Shown here piece by piece: positions 7,469 to 15,300 of a DNA stretch of 20,730 nt. The notes below the pieces were generated by a model, which saw only the letters and a list, made by a program, of their open reading frames with translations, was not told the origin of the DNA and made no database searches. A program made the position numbers and the translations under genes. The DNA is from a virus: the IMG/VR virus record IMGVR_UViG_3300020183_000557, positions 1 through 20,730 of that record; one strand, 5' to 3'. The first letter of the stretch is position 1, and each line of letters begins with the position of its first letter.

Positions 7469-7525
7469 GGTGTCTAAGCCCTAACGGGTGACGGTAAATA
7501 TCTTTCCTGATTCTACTGTTCTCTA

Positions 7526-7699
7526 TTAATATTCGCCTTCATCAATGATGCCGCCATTGTCATTGATCATATGGTCAATACTACGCCAAGTGGTATAATA
7601 ATTTGCACTGGTATGTTTAACTAATACCTGCCCCTTGTCTCCATAAGGAGGAATTTCCTTTCCTGCATAGACAAACCCTTCGTAACCATAGCCTTGCAT
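7526..7699 (-). CDS. Small fibre-associated protein (57 aa)
   Basis: This hand-translated gene fills most of the gap between the two largest fibre genes. It reads MQGYGYEGFVYAGKEIPPYG, then DKGQVLVKHTSANYYTTW, and ends NGGIIDEGEY. The ATG at 7699-7697 has a clear ribosome-binding site, GGAG at 7710-7707, seven bases upstream, and lies 15 bases after the stop of the 962-residue gene. The GQVLVK...W section matches that in the 136-residue protein, where it reads GTTGQVLAKTSNANYDTQW. The C-terminal GIIDEGEY closely matches GIIDDGSY at the end of the 962-residue fibre; the last 27 bases of the two genes are identical at 22 positions. It is probably a structural adaptor or a detached C-terminal fibre module. 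Good initiation signals and conserved motifs make it a likely real gene. Confidence 0.75.
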   Translation of the reverse strand: MQGYGYEGFVYAGKEIPPYGDKGQVLVKHTSANYYTTWRSIDHMINDNGGIIDEGEY

Positions 7700-7706
7700 T
7701 AGTTTG

Positions 7707-7710
7707 CTCC
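7707..7710 (-). promoter_or_regulatory. Ribosome-binding site of the 57-residue gene
   Basis: GGAG on the minus strand lies seven bases before the ATG at 7699. It is one of the clearest Shine-Dalgarno sites in the window, and it supports this short frame as a real gene. Confidence 0.7.
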
Positions 7711-7714
7711 ATCA

Positions 7715-10603
7715 TTAATAAGAGCCATCATCAATAATGCCAATGCTCATAATGCCAGTGCCACTAGCCACTGCAATTTCTGTAGAGGCTCGCACAATGC
7801 CATAGACAGAAGTGGAGGCCACTTGCACTCTCCCCCATACACTGGTGTTGAAACTTTCCTGCGTGGTAATTCCAGGGGCTGCAGGAATTAAGGCGGGACC
7901 GTCAACGAGCACGTCTCCATCGCTAACGCCAGCCACTGCGGAAGCAAAGTCAAGCGTCTCCCAATTTGCCCCTTGCCCCAGCGAAACCACCCAGTCCCCA
8001 GCCGATAGCGTTCCAACAGGAGCAGCTCCAGTGCCATAGCCCGAAGTGGTAACAATGTAATAAAGGCCATTATTACTTTCACTGGGGGCTGTTAAAACAT
8101 CACCAATGTTTAAACCAGCTTGTGTGGAGTACTGCGTGACTGTGGCAATCGTATTTCCAGAAGCGTTATAAGTGCCAGCAAAACGCAAGTTTTCATTCTG
8201 TAAATTGCCATAGCCAAGATTAAGCCAATAACCATTGCTAGTCTCTAAAGTTTCTCCAATTTGTCCCACCCAGATATAACTAGAGCGATCACTAGGATTC
8301 ACCCACCATTGACCAGCAAATTGTGGATTTGGCGCACTCTCGCTCACTTGAGCAATGCCATTATCAGCCAACTGCTCTGCCGTAACGCTATTTGTGGCAA
8401 GACGTTCGCTGCTAAATGTGCCAGTAGTAATCTTGCTGGCGTCTAACGCTGGAATTTGATCCGCAATAAGAGAAGTGGCTGCACTTGTAATATGTCCTTG
8501 AGCATCAATGGTCAAAAGACCAATATATTCACCAGCAGCAAATGAATTGCTATGGTTGATGGCGCCACCAGCATCCACGCTTAAACCAGCGCCAGGACTG
8601 ACAGCACCAATCGCATTGCTAGTTGCAACGGGCAAATCTGCGGCTGTTAAATTACGGAATGTAGGCGTAGTCGAGGCTCCAGAAACTGGTCCCGCAAAAA
8701 TAGTATTAACGGCTTGATTGTCTAAAGAGCTAGTAATTGTGGCCGAATAATCGTCTGGGTAGCTAACGACAAAATTTAATGGAGTGGAATCAACAAAGTC
8801 AATAGTATTAATTGCCGCCTGCCGTTCCCAGCTATCACCATCCCAAATATATTCAAAACTAGTAGCAGTATCAAAATATTGCTGGCCAATAAAATTACCA
8901 GCAGTAATTGGTGCTCCTACATCAACAATGGAAGAAGAATTATCCGCAAGTTTATCAGCCGTAACACCACTATCTACAATTTTGATAGTAGTTACAGCCG
9001 CGTTTTGAAGGGCATCAGTAAAAATAGCATTAGCAGCAATTAAGCCGCTGCCGATTGTTCCACTTGCAATGGAAACACCACTAATTCCCCCAGCGGAAAT
9101 ATCTGCGCTAGTAATTGCATTATTTAACGCAATGGCTCCCAGGCCAATATATGAACGCACTGCACCAGCGGAAGTTCCACTGGCCAGCATCGTTTTCATA
9201 AAATCATCTACGCCAATCGTTGTATAAACATCACTGTCAGTGGTATAAAGAAGCGTACCAGAAGAAGTGGCAAGCCCAGCAATAGAAGCCAAGCCAGCAT
9301 CATAGGCTTGCACATTTGTGCCAATAGCTAAACCAAGATTAGTGCGAGCATCAGAGGCAGTAGAGGCTCCAGTGCCACCATCAGCTATTGCAATGTCGGT
9401 AATACCAACAATAGTGCCGCCGCTAATCGTGACGCTTCCTGGCTCTTGGATGGACATATTGCCCAGTCCCAAGGTGGTTCTGACAGTGCTTGCAGTGGAA
9501 CCAGAAATAATTGCGCGTCCAATAGATGAAATAGGACTAACTGCAAACACCCCAGAAGAAGTGGTGTAAAGCATTTCGTCAGCGCCAGTTGTAACAGTGG
9601 TCAGACCAGAAAGCGTTGAACTATATGGTTGAACGTTGCTGCCAATAGCAAGCCCTAAATTAGTACGTGCATTGGCTGCTGTGGAAGCACCAGTGCCACC
9701 ATCGGCAATAGCTAAGTCAGTGATGCCACTAATTGTGCCTCCGCTAATCGTGGCATTGCCAGTTGTTAAATTAATATTTTCAATAGTTCCACCACTAATT
9801 GCAACGCTGGCAGCATTTTGTACTGCCATTGTGCCCAGCCCAATAGTGCTACGAACATCAGCAGTTGTACTGCCAGAAACAATACTTCTACCAAGAGAAG
9901 TGATGGAACTTGCCTCAAACACTCCCGATGCGGTGGTGTAAAGCAGTTGATTTGCGCTAGTAGTGGCAGTGGCAATACTAGAAAGCGTTGAACTATATGG
10001 TTGAACGTCGCTGCCAATAGCAAGTCCTAAATTGCTACGTGCATCAGCCGTAGTAGAGGCCCCCGTGCCGCCATCGGCAATGGCTAGGTCAACAATTCCA
10101 CTAATTGTGCCACCACTAATTGTGGCATTTCCCGTAATTAAAGTAATATTTTGAACAGTGCCGCCACTAATTTGAACGCTTGCAGCATCTTGACTTGCAA
10201 TGGTGCCAAGCGTAGGCAGACCAGTTAAGCTCGCATAGGTGCCGCTAGTTGCAACTGCAGCAAGTCCAGAAACGCCAGAAGCAGTAATGGCAATGGCAAT
10301 GCCAGATGCATAAGTGACAAGGCCCTTGTCATTGATGCTGAATTGCGGGACAGTATTGGCACTTCCAAATGTGCCAGAAGAAATAATGCTTGCTAATGCA
10401 GCCGAAGAAAGCTTGGTGCTAGATGATTGGTTTAATACTCCAATATCAATGGTGCCAGATGGCATTCCACTGATGCCATATTGCAATAAATTGCCAACAG
10501 TTATTTTCTTTGTTTCTTGAGCGCCAATATCTACAATTGGCAGCAAGTCTGACTGAGCTACATCATTCGTGAGCGTCGTTAAGTCTGAAATGCGAACAGT
10601 CAT
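7715..10603 (-). CDS. Repeat-containing tail fibre protein (962 aa)
   Basis: The head (residues 1-60, MTVRISDLTTLTNDVAQSDL... LLPIVDIGAQETKKITVGNL) is typical of phage fibres. Residues 170-489 contain three large repeats, each opening with the IADGGTGAST...NLGLAIG...VQ-Y signature, followed by LLYTT or MLYTT and RxTIGLGxM-type strands. Residues about 490-740 include GQQYFDTATSFEYIWDGDSW and ASKITTGTFSSERLATNS. About 775-815 repeats the tryptophan module (AGQWWVNPSDRSSYIWVG), and about 825-900 resembles a cyanophage fibre domain (FAGTYNASGNTIATVTQYS, then DWVVSLGQGANWETLDF). It ends GIIDDGSY. No enzyme motif is visible. AGGAG at 10619-10615 precedes the ATG by eleven bases, within the end of the preceding gene, two bases from its stop. 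The product is probably a trimeric beta-rich fibre. The shared repeat links it to the GTG-start fibre at the left edge. Confidence 0.88.
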   Translation of the reverse strand: MTVRISDLTTLTNDVAQSDLLPIVDIGAQETKKITVGNLLQYGISGMPSGTIDIGVLNQSSSTKLSSAALASIISSGTFGSANTVPQFSINDKGLVTYASGIAIAITASGVSGLAAVATSGTYASLTGLPTLGTIASQDAASVQISGGTVQNITLITGNATISGGTISGIVDLAIADGGTGASTTADARSNLGLAIGSDVQPYSSTLSSIATATTSANQLLYTTASGVFEASSITSLGRSIVSGSTTADVRSTIGLGTMAVQNAASVAISGGTIENINLTTGNATISGGTISGITDLAIADGGTGASTAANARTNLGLAIGSNVQPYSSTLSGLTTVTTGADEMLYTTSSGVFAVSPISSIGRAIISGSTASTVRTTLGLGNMSIQEPGSVTISGGTIVGITDIAIADGGTGASTASDARTNLGLAIGTNVQAYDAGLASIAGLATSSGTLLYTTDSDVYTTIGVDDFMKTMLASGTSAGAVRSYIGLGAIALNNAITSADISAGGISGVSIASGTIGSGLIAANAIFTDALQNAAVTTIKIVDSGVTADKLADNSSSIVDVGAPITAGNFIGQQYFDTATSFEYIWDGDSWERQAAINTIDFVDSTPLNFVVSYPDDYSATITSSLDNQAVNTIFAGPVSGASTTPTFRNLTAADLPVATSNAIGAVSPGAGLSVDAGGAINHSNSFAAGEYIGLLTIDAQGHITSAATSLIADQIPALDASKITTGTFSSERLATNSVTAEQLADNGIAQVSESAPNPQFAGQWWVNPSDRSSYIWVGQIGETLETSNGYWLNLGYGNLQNENLRFAGTYNASGNTIATVTQYSTQAGLNIGDVLTAPSESNNGLYYIVTTSGYGTGAAPVGTLSAGDWVVSLGQGANWETLDFASAVAGVSDGDVLVDGPALIPAAPGITTQESFNTSVWGRVQVASTSVYGIVRASTEIAVASGTGIMSIGIIDDGSY
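9137..10096 (-). repeat. Three tandem coding repeats of about 90-124 codons
   Basis: Repeat units begin near 10096, 9724 and 9403 and correspond to residues 170-293, 294-400 and 401-489. Each contains IADGGTGAST, R-x-N-L-G-L-A-I-G and a Y-T-T strand; the first two also share GNATISGGTISGI. The third is the most diverged at its end. A fourth, separate relative lies at about 206-290 in the left-edge fibre gene. Confidence 0.8.
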
Positions 10604-10605
10604 GG

Positions 10606-11538
10606 TTAATTGTTCTCCTCTAAGACGCCCAGTTCTTCTAATGTACTTTCGTTACCAATGCTAACATCGGCCTCAGTAGTAAGGTCAATTGCCTGCACAC
10701 CAGCACGAAGTTTAAACTCACCATTAACGACAAAATCAAAACTACATTCCACAATTTGATCAGCCGCTACATCCACACCAGCATTGGTCATAATGCCTTC
10801 CACTTCATAATAAAGACCATTATTTGCTGCGTATCCTGGAGGTTGCGGTAGGCCAGGTTCTAAAACATAAAACTTGCCATTAAAACGACTGCCAATTTCA
10901 ATTTTCTGGATGAGCTGGCACAATGCTATTGGAAGCTCTTCGTCGTTCAATGTAGAAAAATCAAACTTACAATCAACACTGCCGCTGCCATTCACTTGTG
11001 CTGCTTGGTAATTTTGATATTTATCGCCAAGGGTGGTAGTATCAACAGTAACTCGTTCAGTGTTAATCGTAAATCCTTCCACTCTTCCTAAAGTGTTATA
11101 AGCCCCTGCAAGTTGAGTAATGGTTACGGGCCAACTAGGATCAGAAGCCGTCTTGCTTAAAGGGATAGCAAGGTAACGCACGCCAGGATTAGACAATGCA
11201 TCAGCAAATGTGCGATACATGCGAATTTGCCCCATTGCATCGACATTGGCAAAAAATTCTAAGGGCAACACACTTGCACCAGGATCATCTATATAAGTAG
11301 TATTTGTATTATCAGTGTAAAAGCGAAAAGGAAGCCCCCTGGCGTCGCTAGTTGTAATCCTAATGCGATCTCCAGAAGTGATTAAACCATGTTCAACTTC
11401 ACTGCCGTCGGGGTTGGTTAAAGCAATTCTTTTTCGCGTAGTATTAAGATTTTCAGCCGAAAGGCTTAAAGACAATGTATTACTAGAGCCAATTCTTTGC
11501 AGCTCAATAGCACCATAATGGCCAGCAAAGACTGTCAT
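10606..11538 (-). CDS. Tail-tube-like structural protein (310 aa)
   Basis: The start MTVFAGHYGAIELQR and the sequence GDRIRITTSDARGLPFRFY look like a virion protein of marine long-tailed phages. Residues 93-112 read EFFANVDAMGQIRMYRTFAD. Residues 153-190 read VEGFTINTERVTVDTTTLGD, then NGSGSVDCKFDF. This D-T-T-x-L-G-D plus S-G-S-G arrangement is the signature of lambda V / TP901-type tail-tube subunits and related proteins, and the protein ends with a hydrophobic strand (VECSFDFVVNGEFKL) like the tube-like neighbour upstream. It lies 13 bases after that neighbour and two bases before the 962-residue fibre. There is no clear ribosome-binding site; the leader is A-rich. It may be a second tube, a tube-cap or an adaptor ring below the tip. 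The family assignment rests on motifs, not a search. Confidence 0.65.
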   Translation of the reverse strand: MTVFAGHYGAIELQRIGSSNTLSLSLSAENLNTTRKRIALTNPDGSEVEHGLITSGDRIRITTSDARGLPFRFYTDNTNTTYIDDPGASVLPLEFFANVDAMGQIRMYRTFADALSNPGVRYLAIPLSKTASDPSWPVTITQLAGAYNTLGRVEGFTINTERVTVDTTTLGDKYQNYQAAQVNGSGSVDCKFDFSTLNDEELPIALCQLIQKIEIGSRFNGKFYVLEPGLPQPPGYAANNGLYYEVEGIMTNAGVDVAADQIVECSFDFVVNGEFKLRAGVQAIDLTTEADVSIGNESTLEELGVLEENN

Positions 11539-11551
11539 TTACGTTTTATTT

Positions 11552-12313
11552 TTAGGAAGGCACGCCAATAAACTGACCATCCATCTGGAACGAAACATCC
11601 ACTGTTACAATCTCTCCATAATTGGAAGACAGCGATGCACCAGTGATATAAGCGTAAAGATCAAAGCGATTTGCGTTTGAAGAATCAATGCCAAGACGCA
11701 GCAACACACGAGTGGCGCCAGTGGACTTGAAAATAATCTTGCTTAAATCTGACATATCGCTCATATTGGCAGTATTGCCAAGGTCTTCTTTGTAGTACAT
11801 TAAAGTGGCACTACCAGTGGCAGTGGTGGGGCCAGCAATAAAAGTTTTACCAGGACTGCCTAAAACGCTGGTATCCAACACATCATTAGTAATATCTAAA
11901 GACCAAGTTTTAAGTTTGCCGATATTATTGGCAGGCGTGACAAGTTCAGAAATGCTATCAATGCCAGCAGTAGTTGTAGAGGTAATTGAGAACGAATCGG
12001 TAAGCACAGCGGTTGTGCCAGCGCTCGCAAATTTAATAGTATCACCAGCACTATATCCATTCCCGCCAGCACTAATGGTTAAGGTGCCCGCAACCGATGC
12101 AGTGGTAGAAGTGGTTACGTTTGATTTTAAAGTGGCCTTGGCCCTACTGCCACCGCCAGTAACAGTAATGGCGTCCCAAGAAGTGCCTGCGGCATAAGTC
12201 CTGGCAGTAGTCGTTTTAGTAAAACTAACTGAAATATCGGCAAGATTTAACGCACCATCTTCAACATAACTAGCCATCCACATTGCGCCAGTATTGCCAG
12301 TAAAGAATCCCAT
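11552..12313 (-). CDS. Major tail-tube-like protein with an inserted domain (253 aa)
   Basis: The start MGFFTGNTGAMWMASYVEDG resembles the N-terminal strand of major tail proteins. Residues 131-175 read IGKLKTWSLDITNDVLDTSV, then LGSPGKTFIAGPTTATGSAT and LMYY. This W-S-L-x-I-x-x-x-V-L-D-T-x-x-L-G and T-G-S-A-T-L pattern is characteristic of tail-tube subunits, and it ends with a strand, VTVDVSFQMDGQFIGV. Between residues about 40 and 112 lies an extra Gly/Thr/Ser-rich segment with GGNGYSAGDTIKF, a motif seen in phage surface domains, so the tube core may be interrupted by a decoration module. The gene follows J after 42 AT-rich bases, the largest gap in this part of the operon. Tube subunits normally polymerise around the tape measure. 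A major tail protein is likely, but its location after J is unusual. Confidence 0.7.
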   Translation of the reverse strand: MGFFTGNTGAMWMASYVEDGALNLADISVSFTKTTTARTYAAGTSWDAITVTGGGSRAKATLKSNVTTSTTASVAGTLTISAGGNGYSAGDTIKFASAGTTAVLTDSFSITSTTTAGIDSISELVTPANNIGKLKTWSLDITNDVLDTSVLGSPGKTFIAGPTTATGSATLMYYKEDLGNTANMSDMSDLSKIIFKSTGATRVLLRLGIDSSNANRFDLYAYITGASLSSNYGEIVTVDVSFQMDGQFIGVPS

Positions 12314-12355
12314 GACTTCTTTTAGCTTAAAAGCTTATTGTACTTTCCTTTTATA
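12314..12355 (-). other. AT-rich spacer between J and tube-like genes
   Basis: This is the only intergenic gap over 15 bases between the tape measure and the 962-residue fibre. It is AT-rich on the minus strand, with TATAAAAGG near the J stop, a short inverted repeat (AGCTT/AAGCT) and AGAAG close to the ATG. A promoter or processing site here is possible but unproven. There is no GC-rich terminator stem. Confidence 0.25.
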
Positions 12356-15300
12356 TTAGCTTGCTTTGCCATCAATAGTAAACACCCCCGTGCTTTTAGC
12401 AGTGAGTCCTTTAGAAACTAAAGACTTCCCATTGCTATCGCAAGGATGTTCGACGCCGCGAATAGTCACTTCTCCTTCCTCGTCCATTTCCACTTCAGTC
12501 ACACGAAATACGCGCTTGCTATTAATTTCCTTGCCGAGAACAAAGAGCTTTCCATTGAAAGCCTTTAATGCATTGCCTGAGACAGCGCCATTCGCAATGA
12601 CAATACCAGACTTAGTAGAAGTGCCACTAACACCAGTATTCGGATCGTAAATCAAAATATTATAAGTGCCGTCAGGAATTTTACCGTTGCTAGTTTTACT
12701 GCCAATAGGAACATCTAAGGCGCTATTTGCTCTGATGGTTCCAGTGTAAATATCTTGCCATTCATTTTGAGCCAGTTCTACATAGATATAGGCACCAGGA
12801 GAGATGGCGGCTTCCGTAGGAAAAGTTTTAAATTCAATGGCGCGACGTGTATGATGGCGTAGTTGGCACAATGATTTGCCAACTAAAATTGCCTGCTCTT
12901 TATTGCTCACATAAGCCGACATATCAACAGTTTGACGAATGGCATCGTTTTCATTGAGTTTAATCTTTTGGTCTTCATCTACATACGTGCGCCTCACTTC
13001 TACGCTTTTATTGCGTGAAAATGCTCCGTCTTTATCTAGATCACGATAAATACAAGTGACGATAATGTCTTCCGTGTTGACGCTATAATCAATAAATTCC
13101 TCTTTGTAAGAATCTTCAAAAATATTACCTGGATTAAATAGAGCTGAAACTTTAATTGTTTGCGTGATTTCGCCAGTGGAGGAATCATAGGGCACGGAGG
13201 GAACTAGGCAGTCTTGGCCGCCAATGCGAGCAAGTTCTAACAAGCTAAAACCAGCCGTTTGCGACCAAAACGAACGCCATGATTGTGCATCAGCAATCAC
13301 ACAATCCATAAATAATTTATTGATTTCACAAAACTTTTTGCTTCTTGCTAATTGTTCAAGATTAACGCAACTCACTGATGCATATTTACCAATGCCATCG
13401 TTTTGATCCAATACAGTGTCCAACAAAATATCAGGGGCAGTATTAATATAAGCTTGCGCTACCACTTGTCCAGTGCCAGTAGCAGGGCCAGTGGCAATAA
13501 AATCCACTCCTACTGCCGCTTCTACATTTTTTGCAAGCCCATGATTGTAAAAATTAGTAGTGCCGACTTTAGTGATAATATAAGAAGTGTCTGCAACCAT
13601 TTCTTGCGCTGGAATGGTTCCCGCTGGTGGTAAATATTCATAACCTGGCTTGCCCCATGCCACGCCATTAACAGTGCCTTTTGTTCGCAATGCACGAGCG
13701 GGACGCCCTTTCGTAACAAACATGCTGAGCGAACGCAAATCGCTCACGCTTTTCCCCGAATACAAATTAAAACCAACCAACGAAAGATCATTGTAAAGAG
13801 TGGGAAAGGATGTTTTTATGTCATCAATAACCACTTGCTCAGTAACTGCCGTAATTTGCATTTCTGGACCACGATCAAACGACATGGAATACTGCGTATC
13901 AGCCACCAAGCTAAAAGCATCCCATTCACGGGCATCTAATAAACCATCGCTTACGGGAGGCAGTCCATTTTTTGATGTTTTTTTAGTGCCAACAATTTGA
14001 ATGGAGGCAGTTCCTGGCAAGTCAATATTTAATGGGCTACCAGAGTTTTCAATGTAATAATAAACAACTCCACTTGCGCCATAAATTTTAGTATTTTTCT
14101 TAAGTTCAGCCGAAAAATCACACACGGGTTCAAGCTCAAAAGACCAATGCGTGGCATTAGCCTCTCCAGTCTTTCCACTATTAAAACGAAGGTAATTAAA
14201 ATTCTCTTGATCGGCAGCTCTTCGTATAACAAAAAAGCCTGAAACATATAAATAATTATCTTGGGACGCTTTTTTATATTTTAAAAGAAAAATAGCAGTG
14301 CGAGATTTGATGCCATTGTCTGATGACGGATATCCTTTGCGACGCTCCCGCCCATATTGTTCTTGTCGTCCGCTAATTCTGCGATAGACAGTAGATTTAA
14401 TGGCAATATCTACAATATTGCAAGGAGAAATTGTTTCATATTTGGCTTTTTCAATGCGAACCAAAGCTTTTAGCCCAAACACGTCTTTAAGGCTCACTTT
14501 TAAGCCTGTTCCAGTATTATTTATTTTGTTTCTTGCATCTATGTATTGTTTAATTGCCGCCTTGTCGCTTGTTGATAAAATAGTTATATCTTTATACACT
14601 TGCACGGTGTAGGGGACTCGGATATAATAAATGCCTGCCTTGCCCGATCTCCGTTCTGTTCTGTATCTAGTTTCCGTGCGTACACTTTGTGTTTTACCTT
14701 TTTTGTAAATTTTATCAATATCGTCGCCAGTCTTGTCTTCTTCTTCAAACTTACTCACTAGACTTTGCCATTTATCAACAATTTCTTGTTCCGCCAAAAG
14801 ACTAGCAGGACCAACAATAATAATGTCTAAACTATTATCTATAAAATTAGTTTTATCATATTGAACAGTTGGGGAATATCCAGCTTCAATACATTGCAAT
14901 GTCACGTTTGCATTGGCGTCTTCAATATCAGAACGGTCAATTTTAACAACGCTAAATAAAGCCGACCCCAGTTTAAAAATGCTTGCATTGTCAAAGATAC
15001 TAACCACTTGACGGCGATAGTCATTTGCTTCTTTTTGCGCCACGTTAGGCTTGTCAGTATCAACTTTTGCAATGGAAACTGTAAGTTTATCGCCAACACT
15101 AATCCGGTTAAGGCGTGATGACCATGATGACAAACGAGCTGTCACCTTATTAGAAGCACTAATCCTATTTCCACTGCCTTTTCTGACGTATAAATTAACA
15201 TTGAGGGCAATGGGGGAATAAAAACCAAACGATTGCGAAGATGATAATGAAAAAGCTTGACTAAAACCATCTTTGCGCTCCGTATTATCTTTTCCATATG

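Noticed and set aside
7469-7525. Possible promoter or terminator between the 57-residue gene and the large fibre
   Set aside because: No stable GC-rich hairpin with a T run and no convincing -35/-10 pair are visible in these 57 bases.
9137-10096. CRISPR-like or diversity-generating variable repeats
   Set aside because: The repeats are about 270-370 bases long, diverged and continuous with coding sequence, with no short spaced units. No reverse transcriptase or template repeat is present in the window.
11805-12197. 130-codon plus-strand open frame
   Set aside because: It is the antisense shadow of the tube-like gene, with low-complexity Val/Ala/Pro sequence and no separate coding signal.
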